Shown: positions 53,561 to 62,837, counted from the stretch's first letter. The stretch: DNA of 64,000 nucleotides from DASQDN01 sp963844855 (GCA_963844855.1 CAWJQP010000051.1:124001-188000); one strand, 5' to 3'. Notes: generated by a model not told the origin, from the letters alone. Numbers and translations: made by a program.

Positions 53561-54593
53561 CTTCCTGACGAAATACGAAATCACATGATAGCCGTCGAGG
53601 AACTTGTACGGCGCTTCGCCTAAAGTATAGTGTCCGCACGGCAGCACCACAACTTCATTGTGAATACCGTGCTTTTGGATCCTGCCAATGACGTCGCGTG
53701 AAAGATCGGGCAAGAAGGTCGTGTCGTAGCTCGCGTAAATGAACTTTGAGAGTTTCGGCCAACGCGCAAACTCTTTCATATAGTTCACTGGGCTGATCGC
53801 GTTCCAAACGTCTCGCAAACGATCAAGATCGATATGATCTTCGATACCTTGGCGGATGTGCTGCGTCGATAATCCCGTCCAAACTACATCGGCGAAATAC
53901 GACGAGCAATGGTTGAATACATTCACCTTCAACCGGGAGTCGTGCGCGCTCGCCAAAAAAGCGTAGCAGGAGCCGAGGCTGGTCCCGAGTATGCCGAGGC
54001 GTGTGTAGCCTTGGCTTTGCAGCCAATCGAGGCAGGAACGGGAATCCACCACCGCCTGCCGGGTCGCGTCGAGAGTGCGACCGATATTCGCCGAAACGGC
54101 ATAATCGGCCCGCTGCAGTTCTGGCGGCATGCGGCAGTCATGATACGGGAGGCTGAGCCGGAGGGCCGAGATCCCGAACTTCTGCAGCGCTCGGCATAGC
54201 GCCCCATGCTGCTCAAAGTGCGAGTTCCAGTGCGGAAGGACGACAACGGCTCGGCCCTTGTGGTTCTTGGCGGGGTGCCATTGCGCATGAACGGTATTGT
54301 TCTCGGGGAAGGGCGTCGCAGAGGCAGACGTGAACCGCAGCATGTCGCCTTCGAGTTGGAAATCAGATAGGCGGATCGTAGCCGAAGAACTCGTCGCTCT
54401 TTTGGATGGCGGTCTTGTTTAGTACGCGCAACCACGCTTCCGGATCATGACCGTTGCGCGCTCGCCCCTTTGAGACGGGCCACTCATTGGCCCAGTCCAG
54501 CCCCCATTCGAAAGGGCGGACAACACGATTATTGGTCCGGAAACAGAGGCGGTTTTCCCAATCCTCCATCCAGCGGCGGTAAAGAGTTCTCAT
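53555..54593 (-). CDS. Alpha/beta hydrolase, one frameshift
   Basis: About 345 residues. The N-terminal frame (MRTLYRRWMEDWENRLCFRTN...FFGYD) breaks near 54365; the next frame carries the hydrolase core: AVVVLPHWNSHFEQH, the nucleophile elbow in LGILGTSLGSCYAFL (G-x-S-x-G form with serine), and VVLPCGHYTLGEAPYKF with the catalytic histidine. The acid is probably D in IYASYDTTFLPD. No signal peptide is seen. Substrate unknown; similar to acidobacterial putative esterase/dienelactone-hydrolase-like proteins. Confidence 0.78.
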
Positions 54594-54662
54594 CCGTAAA
54601 CTAGTCGGGGTTTGAACTTATTATACCGCCTCTTAGCCGCCTCCGGCGTTGCGCGCTTTCCG

Positions 54663-55463
54663 CTATGACTTGCCCAAACGGATGCCGCCGTTGGTTGTGA
54701 GAAGCCTCACAAGGGGACCGCCGGAACCAGCGTCACGGACACATTGCGGTTGTCGCGGCCCTTGGCCACGTTGCACGCCAGGGATGTCCGCTTGCACTCG
54801 TCCATTGACGGTCGATGTCTCAAAATGCGCCGAGTAGCCCTCCGGAACAGTGACGTTGATTCCTCCGTTTGTCGTCTGGACGTCCAATTGATTGCCACGC
54901 CATGTGTTTCCGGCGAGCTGTACTTTCAATCCGCCGTTCGTGGTTTTACCGCGGACGTCACCGCCAACCCCATTCAGAGTCACGCCGCCGTTCTGGGTAT
55001 CGAACCGCATCTGACCTTCGACGTCGGAGATGGAGATGCCCCCGTTGTGCGCCTTCAGGTCGAGACCGGAACGCCGTGGTACCAGAATTTCAAAGCTGAT
55101 TGACCAGTTCTGGTCACGAATCTGTCCGGGACCGCTAGTCCGAATCATACCCGGAGTCGCCTGTACTTGCACTTGAGTAGCAAGGTTTTTGGCTTCTTGG
55201 GCGGTGGGAGCGTTCGTTTGCACTCGAGCCCGAATCAGGACGTTCGACCGATCCGCGCCTGTGATGCGGATTCCACCGTTGGTTCCGGCATCGACGTTCA
55301 ATGCGCCGGTGTCGGCAATCGTGGTTTCGCGGATTTCACAAAAGCCGACCCGGTCTCCACCTCCCCAGTTCGAACCGTCGGGGCAAGGCGTCTGAGCGGC
55401 CAGAGGCGCCGCCAGAGCAGTTGCGCAGACCAGGAGGGTCGTACCTACAAGGTGTTGTCTCAT
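54663..55463 (-). CDS. DUF4097 (putative adhesin-like) exported protein, short internal frame excursion
   Basis: A 266-residue protein with a signal peptide (about 1-24, ALAAPLAAQ). The body is a right-handed beta-solenoid-like DUF4097 domain built from G-G-I/V repeats: NVDAGTNGGIRITGAD, LDLKAHNGGISISDVEG, FDTQNGGVTLNGVGG, VQTTNGGINVTVPEG, and LLTTNGGIRLGKS at the end. Between about 54778 and 54722 the reading is out of phase: the other frame gives GRDNRNVSVTL there, the expected strand. The two compensating indels leave the total frame open. Confidence 0.72.
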   Translation of the reverse strand: MRQHLVGTTLLVCATALAAPLAAQTPCPDGSNWGGGDRVGFCEIRETTIADTGALNVDAGTNGGIRITGADRSNVLIRARVQTNAPTAQEAKNLATQVQVQATPGMIRTSGPGQIRDQNWSISFEILVPRRSGLDLKAHNGGISISDVEGQMRFDTQNGGVTLNGVGGDVRGKTTNGGLKVQLAGNTWRGNQLDVQTTNGGINVTVPEGYSAHFETSTVNGRVQADIPGVQRGQGPRQPQCVRDAGSGGPLVRLLTTNGGIRLGKS

Positions 55464-55516
55464 GCGCTTTTGACGTTCCCTCGCTGGAATGGTCCCTGGG
55501 GCGCTTACACTGAAAT

Positions 55517-57268
55517 TTGCGGCCAGAATACGAGAAGCGACTCCAGGAACGTAAGCTTGCGGCAGATAATCAGCAGCGACGATTCCATTCGCTCGGCACG
55601 TGGCGACTGATCGTGTTTGTTGCCGGCGCGCTCATCGCCTGGTGGAATTATTGGTTTCTCCCAATTCCTGTCGCGGCATTCATTCTTCTTGTCGTTATTC
55701 ATGAGCGCACGGCTCGGAAGGCCGCCTTGGCCCGGAGAGCCATCGCTTTCTACGAACGTGGCCTCTCCCGACTTGACGGGAAATGGGCGGGACTCGGTCA
55801 GACGGGCAATCGGTTCCTCGAGGCCGATCATCCGTACGCGGCCGATCTTGACGTGTTCGGCCGCGGGTCTCTATTCCAGTTGGTGTGCTCCGCTCGGACG
55901 GCTGCGGGCGAGGAGACTCTGGCGGCATGGTTGAAATTCCCCGCGGCGGAAGAAGCAGTGCCCGAACGCCAGGCCGCAGTCGACGAACTCCGGCCAATGC
56001 TCGATCTTCGTGAAGAGATCGCGCTTCTCGGAGAGGACATACGTTCCAGCCTCCACGCAGGAGCGCTCCAGCGATGGGGAGAGGCTCCGCCGCTGAAAAT
56101 CTCTGGTTTTCACCGGGCGGTCGTCATCGTCTTGAGTGTCTTTACGGCGATTTCGATCGCTGGCTATTTCCTGCAGTTGCTTCCGCTCACTCCGTTTCTG
56201 CTGGGCCTTCTACTCGAAATAGCGCTCCTCATGCGCATTGGCCCGTTGCTGACGCAAGTGTTTACAGGCGTCGAACTTCCGGCGAGCGATCTGCGACTGC
56301 TGGCCGATTTGCTCGAGCGCTTTGAGCGTGAGCAGTTCCAGGCTCCGATGCTGGGTCGTTTGCGGAGGGACCTCGAGACCGATGGCCTGCCGGCGTCGCG
56401 AAGAATCGCCCATCTGAGAAAACTGGTGGAGTATCACGATTGGGGACGCAACCAAGCGTTCGCCCCAATTGCGTTGATCCTGCTTTGGCATGCGCACCTG
56501 GGCTTTGCGGTGGAGCGGTGGCGTGTCCGCTCAGGTCCAAAGATCGGGGAGTGGCTACAAGCAGTCGGCCAGATCGAATCGCTGAGTTCGATCGCAGGTT
56601 ATGCCGCCGAGCATCCCGAAGACGTGTGGCCCGAGATTGTGGCGCAGGGACCGCCACTTTTTATTGGCGAGGGCATAACGCATCCGCTTCTCGCGAACGG
56701 CGTTCGAAACGATATTGTTCTCTCCTCGGACATGCGCTTACTTGTGATCAGTGGATCCAACATGTCGGGCAAGAGTACGATGTTGCGCTCGGTTGGATTG
56801 AACGTTGTGCTCGCATGGGCAGGCATGCCGGTTCGAGCGCGTAAGCTCAGAGTCTCTCGTCTCGAAGTTGGCGCCTCGATGCGCGTGCAGGATTCGATTC
56901 AGGATGGTAAGTCGCGGTTCTATGCAGAGATCACACGGCTTCGGCAAATCATGGACCTCGCGTCGGCTCCAATACCGCTGCTGTTTCTGCTCGATGAGTT
57001 GCTCAGCGGCACGAACTCCCACGACAGGGCCATCGGAGCAGAGGCGATCGTCACGAGCCTGGTAAAGACAGGCGCCATCGGACTTGTGACAACGCATGAT
57101 CTTGCGCTGGCAGGTATAGCGTCGAAGCTGGCGCCACACGCTGCCAACGTCCATTTCGAGGATCATGTGGAAGAGGGCCGCATCTCGTTTGATTACAAGA
57201 TGAGACCTGGAGTTGTCGAGAAAAGTAACGCGTTGGAACTGATGCGCAGCGTCGGCCTGGAAGTCTGA
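55517..57268 (+). CDS. Membrane-anchored MutS-like ATPase
   Basis: A 583-residue protein with a MutS-type C-terminal ATPase and no mismatch-recognition domain. Two membrane pairs are visible at about 33-60 (LIVFVAGALIAWWNYWFLPI) and 200-240 (AVVIVLSVFTAISIAGYFLQ...). The helical clamp-like region lies between about 245 and 370. ATPase motifs are Walker A GSNMSGKSTM at about 413, RVQDSIQDGKSRFYAEITRL, Walker B FLLDELLSGTNSHDR and the TTHD switch histidine. MutS relatives of this type are of unknown role; DNA repair should not be assumed. The first codon used is TTG 55517; the gene may start slightly upstream. Confidence 0.82.
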   Translation: MRPEYEKRLQERKLAADNQQRRFHSLGTWRLIVFVAGALIAWWNYWFLPIPVAAFILLVVIHERTARKAALARRAIAFYERGLSRLDGKWAGLGQTGNRFLEADHPYAADLDVFGRGSLFQLVCSARTAAGEETLAAWLKFPAAEEAVPERQAAVDELRPMLDLREEIALLGEDIRSSLHAGALQRWGEAPPLKISGFHRAVVIVLSVFTAISIAGYFLQLLPLTPFLLGLLLEIALLMRIGPLLTQVFTGVELPASDLRLLADLLERFEREQFQAPMLGRLRRDLETDGLPASRRIAHLRKLVEYHDWGRNQAFAPIALILLWHAHLGFAVERWRVRSGPKIGEWLQAVGQIESLSSIAGYAAEHPEDVWPEIVAQGPPLFIGEGITHPLLANGVRNDIVLSSDMRLLVISGSNMSGKSTMLRSVGLNVVLAWAGMPVRARKLRVSRLEVGASMRVQDSIQDGKSRFYAEITRLRQIMDLASAPIPLLFLLDELLSGTNSHDRAIGAEAIVTSLVKTGAIGLVTTHDLALAGIASKLAPHAANVHFEDHVEEGRISFDYKMRPGVVEKSNALELMRSVGLEV

Positions 57269-57276
57269 TCCGCCGT

Positions 57277-58452
57277 CTACGGCAGCTTCGCTACAATCGA
57301 TTTTCCGATGGGTATTGATGAAGTGGCAGCTGGAGACGGCGCGTTCAAAACATGCAAGGACCTTTCTCCTTGCACGAATAGGAAATCATCTACAAGGGAC
57401 CCGTCGGGTTTTAGAGCTTGTGCTCTCACTCCTGCTGCTGAAGGCTCAATATCGTCTTCTGTTATTTTGGGAATCAGTCGCTGAAGCGAGCGGACAAACG
57501 CCGTCCGGCTCCAAGAGCGAACCATCTCATTCCAGCCGTAGGCGGTGTGTCTTGCGGCCAGTTTCCAAAAGCCGGGATACGTTGCGGTCTCGATCATATC
57601 CTTGAGACTGACATCGGTCTTGAAGTAACCTTCGCGTTTGAGGCTAAGGACCGCGTTTGGGCCGGCATGAATGCTGCCGTCAATCATTCTTGTAAAGTGA
57701 ACACCAAGAAATGGGAAGGCCGGATTGGGCACCGGGTAGATCAGGTGCTTCACGAGACCACGTTTCTCCGACTTCAGCTCAAAGTACTCGCCGCGAAAGG
57801 GAACGATTCGAACCTTGGGGTCCAAGCCGGACATGCGAGCGATGCGATCGCTATGCAAACCGCTGCAATTGATGAGAAACCTAGTTTCGATCGCGTCTCG
57901 GGTCGTCTCCAGTACGTGGTTGCCGCCTATGGAGATTACCTTCGTGTCGAGGCGCAAGTCAACTCCGCGTTCTTGGATTAGACGCGCATAGGTGAGACTT
58001 ACCTGGCGATAGCTCGTGATGCCTGTGCTAGGCAGCAATAGCGAAGCTACTGATGCAACATGCGGTTCGCGCTCGTGTAGTTGTTCCGGTGTGAGGCGTT
58101 GGACTGGGAGCCCATTTTCAATGGCTCTCGTGTGGAGTCGCTCCAACGCCGGAATCTCGGATGCATCGGTGGCGACGATTACCTTGCCGCAGACATCGTA
58201 CGGCACTCCGTACTGCCGGCAGAAAGCAATCATCGACTCGTTCCCTTCGCGACAGAACTGTGCCTTGAAGGATCCCGGTTTGTAATAGATTCCCGAGTGA
58301 ATGACGCCGCTATTGCGGCCGGTTTGGTGGGATGCGAACTGCTTTTCTTTTTCGATGACAATGATTCGCGATTTGGGGAATCGCTCTGTTAACGCGAGGG
58401 CGGTGGACAACCCTACGATGCCACCGCCCACGATTGCGTAGTCAAACACCAT
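57277..58452 (-). CDS. lhgO: L-2-hydroxyglutarate oxidase/dehydrogenase
   Basis: A 391-residue FAD enzyme of the DAO family. The N-terminal dinucleotide motif is YAIVGGGIVGLSTALALTERFPKSRIIVIEKE, followed by HQTGRNSGVIHSGIYYKPGS, the signature of LhgO (YgaF) enzymes, and a PSPAATSSIPIGKSIV C-terminal flavin loop. It oxidises L-2-hydroxyglutarate to 2-oxoglutarate, delivering electrons to the membrane quinone pool. Its start follows the mannonate-dehydratase-like stop directly; it is the last gene of the sulfatase-ccm run. Confidence 0.9.
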   Translation of the reverse strand: MVFDYAIVGGGIVGLSTALALTERFPKSRIIVIEKEKQFASHQTGRNSGVIHSGIYYKPGSFKAQFCREGNESMIAFCRQYGVPYDVCGKVIVATDASEIPALERLHTRAIENGLPVQRLTPEQLHEREPHVASVASLLLPSTGITSYRQVSLTYARLIQERGVDLRLDTKVISIGGNHVLETTRDAIETRFLINCSGLHSDRIARMSGLDPKVRIVPFRGEYFELKSEKRGLVKHLIYPVPNPAFPFLGVHFTRMIDGSIHAGPNAVLSLKREGYFKTDVSLKDMIETATYPGFWKLAARHTAYGWNEMVRSWSRTAFVRSLQRLIPKITEDDIEPSAAGVRAQALKPDGSLVDDFLFVQGERSLHVLNAPSPAATSSIPIGKSIVAKLP

Positions 58453-59799
58453 CTACTGCTTGATGATTTGTCCGTCACGCTTGCGAACTTCGCCCCATCC
58501 GCCGTTGTATTTGCCGCGCTCACCACGCTCGTTAGTACCGAATGGATATTTCTTCGCGGCAGCTTCATTGACTTCGATGCCCCAGCCCGGATTCTCATTG
58601 GCATACAGATAGCCGTTTTTCATCTCGGGAACACCTGAGAAAATTTCGCGCGTCTGAGCGTTAAATGCAGAGTATTCCTGGACGCCAAAGTTGTAGCTGA
58701 CGAGATCGAGTGCGACGTTCGCAGCATGACCGATGGGGGACACATCCCCGGGACCATGCCATGCCGTTCGAACGCCGTGGAGTTCACCGAGGATCGCGAT
58801 CTTCCGGCAGGGCGTGAGTCCGCCGGCCTGCGACACGTGAACTCGAATATAGTCGATCAACTTCTCATTGATCAGCGGACTCCACTCGTGCGGGCTATTA
58901 AACAGCTCGCCCATTGCGATTGGCGTCGTGCAATGCTGGCGAATCAACCGGAACCATGCGAGGTCCTCTGGGGATAGAGGATCTTCGAAAAAGAAGAGCC
59001 GGAACTTCTCGACGTCCTTGCACATTTGCAGAGCCTGGGTAGGCGTGATGCGCTCATGTACGTCGTGGCATAATTCGAGCTCCTCCGGCAGTTGCTTGCG
59101 GCACTCCTCGAAAAGCTTCAGCGCACGGCGGATATAGGCCGCTGGTTCGAAAACCGGAGCCGAATGCAAGGCTTCCACCTTTGCGGCAGCGCCTCCGGAG
59201 CCGTATCCTGCCATGCCGGGGACACCGACCTGCACACGAATATGCCGGAATCCTTGAGCCAGATACTTTTGGGCCGACTCGATAACCTGTTGAATTTCTC
59301 CGCCGCTCGCGTGTCCGTAGCAGTCGGCGGCCTCGCGGATTTTCCCGCCGAGGAGCTGATACACAGGCATGTTCGCCTGACGGCCCTTGATATCCCAAAG
59401 CGCCTCATCGACGCCGCTGATGGCGTTGTTCAGCACTGGCCCATTGCGCCAATAGGAACTGTTGTACATGGCCTGCCACAGATCGTCGATGCGGTCCGCG
59501 GCTTTACCGATAAGGAACGGTTTCAGATACTTCTCGACGGCCGGTATGACGAGATCGGCTCTTTGGGTGAACGTCGCGCAACCGTAACCGTACAGGCCAT
59601 CCTGATCGGTGAGCACCTTGACCACGATCAGTCTCACGCCGGAGGGCTGGCAGGCAATTACCTGGACGTCTTTGATTTTGGGTGAAGGCAGCGCCCGCGT
59701 GGCGCGTTGCACGGCTTCCTGAGCGGCGAGGTGTCGGGGCGTCATGGTGGACGCGAGCGGAGCTGCCGCTGCCATCTTCAGCAGATTTCTTCTATTCAT
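58453..59799 (-). CDS. Mannonate-dehydratase-like enolase-superfamily protein, exported
   Basis: A 448-residue protein with a Tat-like leader (MNRRNLLKMAAAAPLAST). The barrel follows the RspA/ManD (D-mannonate/starvation-sensing) pattern: DIKGRQANMPVYQLLGG, CHDVHERITP (metal and catalytic), FFFEDPLSPEDLAWFR, AMGELFNSPHEW and RTAWHGPGDVSPIGHAAN. Known members dehydrate D-mannonate or D-gluconate, many poorly. ATG 59799 overlaps the CcmD-like stop (ATGA), coupling a periplasmic sugar-acid enzyme to the cytochrome-maturation genes. Substrate uncertain. Confidence 0.83.
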   Translation of the reverse strand: MNRRNLLKMAAAAPLASTMTPRHLAAQEAVQRATRALPSPKIKDVQVIACQPSGVRLIVVKVLTDQDGLYGYGCATFTQRADLVIPAVEKYLKPFLIGKAADRIDDLWQAMYNSSYWRNGPVLNNAISGVDEALWDIKGRQANMPVYQLLGGKIREAADCYGHASGGEIQQVIESAQKYLAQGFRHIRVQVGVPGMAGYGSGGAAAKVEALHSAPVFEPAAYIRRALKLFEECRKQLPEELELCHDVHERITPTQALQMCKDVEKFRLFFFEDPLSPEDLAWFRLIRQHCTTPIAMGELFNSPHEWSPLINEKLIDYIRVHVSQAGGLTPCRKIAILGELHGVRTAWHGPGDVSPIGHAANVALDLVSYNFGVQEYSAFNAQTREIFSGVPEMKNGYLYANENPGWGIEVNEAAAKKYPFGTNERGERGKYNGGWGEVRKRDGQIIKQ

Positions 59800-59954
59800 G
59801 TTCGGGATTCCCCGCTGTCAATCATATGACGAAGCCGCTTCATTTCTTCGATTAGCTTTCGTTCCCTGGCAACGAGCGTCACCACATAGCCAATCACGAC
59901 TACCCAAGCAATGGCGAAGCCGTAGAACATGTACGTGAAATTTCGTGAATCCAT
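59796..59954 (-). CDS. ccmD: CcmD-like small membrane protein
   Basis: A 52-residue protein, ATG 59954 to TGA 59796-59798. One membrane helix (about 7-28, TYMFYGFAIAWVVVIGYVVT) is followed by a basic, amphipathic tail (RERKLIEEMKRLRHM). Size, topology and position right after ccmC match CcmD, the small subunit that releases holo-CcmE from the CcmABC complex. It shares no strong sequence signature (CcmD never does), so the call rests on context. Confidence 0.75.
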   Translation of the reverse strand: MDSRNFTYMFYGFAIAWVVVIGYVVTLVARERKLIEEMKRLRHMIDSGESRT

Positions 59955-60641
59955 CTAGATTGCGTGCGCCTCCCGTCGTAAGCCGTCAATCTCACGGCGG
60001 ATTTCTTCCTGCCGCATGCGGACCATCATCAGGACCGTTGCAAAAAGAAGCACGGCGAGATAGTTCAGCCAAAGTACCTGCTCCATGCCCGGGTCCATCG
60101 TGCCTCCACCGGTCCGGAATGTTAGCACCGGTCCGGGATGCTGATTCCGCCACCAGTCGATTGCCTTATAAGTGATGACAACTGCGGGAAACGTGAGGAT
60201 CGACAGGACTGCTGACATTCGTGCCCGTTGAGTCGGCTCCTCTATGGACCGTCTAAGCATCAGATATCCGGCATACATCAGGCAAGAGATCAACATAAAT
60301 GTCAACCGCGCATCCCACGCCCACCAAACGCCCCATATGATCCTGGCCCAAATCATCCCCGTCAATAGATTCACGAAACCGAAAACAAGGCCAACCTCAG
60401 TAACGGCCGCAGCGACCGAGTCGGCAGAGAAGTCTTTGCGGACCAGGTACAGAATACTCGCCAGCATGGAGACTAGCGCGCCCGTCATGAAAGTGAACGC
60501 TGCCGGAACATGGAAAAAGATGATCCGGTAGATTGCTCCCTGCAAGACTTCGTCGGGTAGACCAATGAACATCTGGTACAGGTTGCGTGTCAGCAGCAGC
60601 GCCGCAGCTGCGGCGAGCGCATATGTGAATTTCTCGCGCAT
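59955..60641 (-). CDS. ccmC: Heme exporter permease CcmC
   Basis: A 228-residue membrane protein with about six helices. The tryptophan-rich heme-handling motif is clear in WGVWWAWDARLTFML, and flanking histidines are present (IIFFHVPAAFTFM at about 43 and a later NQHPGPVL). CcmC loads heme onto the chaperone CcmE for cytochrome c maturation (system I). It is coupled to ccmD (no gap) and lies 4 bases after ccmB. Confidence 0.92.
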   Translation of the reverse strand: MREKFTYALAAAAALLLTRNLYQMFIGLPDEVLQGAIYRIIFFHVPAAFTFMTGALVSMLASILYLVRKDFSADSVAAAVTEVGLVFGFVNLLTGMIWARIIWGVWWAWDARLTFMLISCLMYAGYLMLRRSIEEPTQRARMSAVLSILTFPAVVITYKAIDWWRNQHPGPVLTFRTGGGTMDPGMEQVLWLNYLAVLLFATVLMMVRMRQEEIRREIDGLRREAHAI

Positions 60642-60645
60642 TGCT

Positions 60646-61326
60646 TTACCCCACTAATACTGTATCTACTAACGCCAAAGAGAGTGCCGTGTAAATGATG
60701 TTGAATCCTACCAGAACGCGAACCCAAAGGTACATATCTCCCGCCAAAGGCGTGCCGGCAACGAGTTTCGCCGACAATTCGATTGCCGCAAGCAAACACG
60801 GAATCAGAATTGGATACACGAGCATCGGCAGCATCAATTCACGCAAACGGAGATTGACCGTCATGGCGCTAAACATTGTTCCGACCACGGACATTCCCCA
60901 AGTTGCGAGAACGATCGTCATCATAAAAGCCCCGAGCTGGCGCGTCCAGTCGACGTTATAGAACATGCCGAAGATTGGGAGAGACGCGAGCTCGAGGACG
61001 AGGAGAATCACAAAGTTCGCTATAGCTTTGCCGAGAAATAGGGCCGATCCGGGAATAGGAGAAGCAATGAGCGCGTCCAAACAATCGTTTTGAAGATCCC
61101 GGGCGAAACTGCGATTCACGACAATGGCCCCGGCAAACGCGAACACAAGCCACAGCAAGCCCCCCGAGACCTCCTGGATTACTTCGGACTCACTTTGAAA
61201 GGCAAAGCTGAACAGCAACAGGATGACGATGGCAAAGGACATCGAAGCATTCCATGTTTCCTTACTACGGATTTCCGACCGCAGGTCCTTCCAGGCGATA
61301 GTGGCACTCTGCCGCATGAATTTCAT
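60646..61326 (-). CDS. ccmB: Heme exporter permease CcmB
   Basis: A 226-residue permease with six hydrophobic segments: FAIVILLLFSFAF, GGLLWLVFAFAGAIVVNRSFARD, LFLGKAIANFVILLVLELASL, MMTIVLATWGMSVVGTMFSAM, LMLPMLVYPILIPCLLAAIEL and YTALSLALVDTVL. The NRSFARDLQNDCLDAL loop is characteristic of CcmB. It forms the membrane channel of the CcmAB ABC complex. The ATPase gene ccmA is not in front of it; a sulfatase gene is. ATG 61326 is 8 bases after that stop. Confidence 0.9.
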   Translation of the reverse strand: MKFMRQSATIAWKDLRSEIRSKETWNASMSFAIVILLLFSFAFQSESEVIQEVSGGLLWLVFAFAGAIVVNRSFARDLQNDCLDALIASPIPGSALFLGKAIANFVILLVLELASLPIFGMFYNVDWTRQLGAFMMTIVLATWGMSVVGTMFSAMTVNLRLRELMLPMLVYPILIPCLLAAIELSAKLVAGTPLAGDMYLWVRVLVGFNIIYTALSLALVDTVLVG

Positions 61327-61334
61327 CTAATTGG

Positions 61335-62837
61335 CTAAGCAGCGCTCGGCTGCCCTGCGTCTCTCGGTCGCAAGTACCATTCCAACCGCTCTTCCGTTGT
61401 GCCTTCTGGCTCCTGCGATGCTTCCGGATGCGTGGCGCGAAAGCGGCCGAGCAGCAATCCCAGCATTTCGGCAACGATCTTCGGGTTTTTGGATGCGACA
61501 TCTATCAGTTCATCACGATCATTCTCCAAGTCGTAAAGCCGCATGTATCTTCCGGGAGTGGGCTTGTCAGTTTCGTAGCCGTCGGTTCGTTTGCGTTTGC
61601 CTGAACAAAATATGAACTTGTGCGTTCTGGTCCGAACAAAGGCTTCCTCATTCTCGAGGTACTCGGAAAAGATGTGGGTGCGCGGATTCTGAGGTTTAGC
61701 GCCATTCAGATAATGACGCAGTGATTGTCCATGCTTCACAGGCAGTTCCGGCGCCCCGAGCATATCGAGAATCGTGTGCGGCACATCGACGGACTCGGTT
61801 AAGTCTCGGACGACATGTCCAGCGCGAATCTTATCGGGCCAGCGCATGATCAAGGGAACACGAAGCGCTGGATCGTACCCACAGTGTTTCTCGAATCGTC
61901 CGTGGTGACCGAGGCAATATCCGTGATCGGCCATATAAACGACGTATGTGTTTTGCCAGCGGCCGCGATCCTTGAGCATCTGCACCAATCTGCCGATGTT
62001 TTGGTCCAGGTACCGGACCGAGTTGTAATAGGCGGCGTTGATGCCTTGTTTGTCTTCCACCGACAGATCGCGGAAAATCAGCGGTATCTGCCAGCCGTCT
62101 TCTTTTCCGGGTTGGGGCGGATCGAAATCTGATCCTTCGAACTTTCGCTCCTCAACGGGGAAGTCAAATGGCGAGTGCGGCTCCTGAAAGCTCACCCAAA
62201 GCGCAAGGGGATTTGCGCTGTTTTGTTCGAGATACCCGCGCACTCGTTCTAACAGGTAGGCGCTTCGCATATCTTCGCGGACGCGTGGGTAGGGCAGATT
62301 GTCGGCGTTTAGCCATATGCGCGCGGGATCTTTGAATGGCTGCCATGGCAGTTTCTTCGTCTTGATCCCAGTAACTGGTTCCGTGCTGCTGCGAGGCCAT
62401 GTCTGATTGATCTCGCCCTCGGTCAGCATTTCGTCGAATCCATAGAGGCCCGGCCGACCGGGACGATTGAAATGCATTTTTCCGAAGACGGCTGTCTTAT
62501 AACCAGCCTTTTGAAGTTGCTTAGCGATCGTCGGCTTCGCAGGGTCAAGAGAGGTGCGAAGCGTAGTAACTCCTGCTGAGTGCGGCATCTGTCCGGTCAG
62601 GAACGATTGACGCGACGGTGTACACACGGGCGAATTGCAGTAGTGGGCGGCGAAGCGCGTACCCTCTGATGCCAGCCGATCCAGATTCGGAGTCTGGGCG
62701 CGCCGGTCACCATCGCATCGCATCGCGTATCCGGCATGATCGTCAGCGAGGATGAAAATGAAGTCCGGCCTTTCGGTTTGCGCGGATAATGTGGTCGCAG
62801 AGGCGGCGGCTCCACAGAACGTTCTCCGGCTCAGCAT
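61335..62837 (-). CDS. Exported type I sulfatase
   Basis: A 500-residue sulfatase with an N-terminal Tat-like leader (MLSRRTFCGAAASATTLSAQ). DFIFILADDHAGYAMRC starts the metal site (DD), the formylglycine motif is CTPSRQSFLTG at about residue 72-82 (C-x-P-S-R), then KTAVFGKMHF, and YMADHGYCLGHHGRFEKHCGYD supplies the late D-H metal pair. It hydrolyses sulfate esters of a polysaccharide or sugar in the periplasm. An anaerobic/oxygen-dependent maturase gene is not seen nearby. First gene of the minus-strand run ending at lhgO. Confidence 0.9.
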   Translation of the reverse strand: MLSRRTFCGAAASATTLSAQTERPDFIFILADDHAGYAMRCDGDRRAQTPNLDRLASEGTRFAAHYCNSPVCTPSRQSFLTGQMPHSAGVTTLRTSLDPAKPTIAKQLQKAGYKTAVFGKMHFNRPGRPGLYGFDEMLTEGEINQTWPRSSTEPVTGIKTKKLPWQPFKDPARIWLNADNLPYPRVREDMRSAYLLERVRGYLEQNSANPLALWVSFQEPHSPFDFPVEERKFEGSDFDPPQPGKEDGWQIPLIFRDLSVEDKQGINAAYYNSVRYLDQNIGRLVQMLKDRGRWQNTYVVYMADHGYCLGHHGRFEKHCGYDPALRVPLIMRWPDKIRAGHVVRDLTESVDVPHTILDMLGAPELPVKHGQSLRHYLNGAKPQNPRTHIFSEYLENEEAFVRTRTHKFIFCSGKRKRTDGYETDKPTPGRYMRLYDLENDRDELIDVASKNPKIVAEMLGLLLGRFRATHPEASQEPEGTTEERLEWYLRPRDAGQPSAA

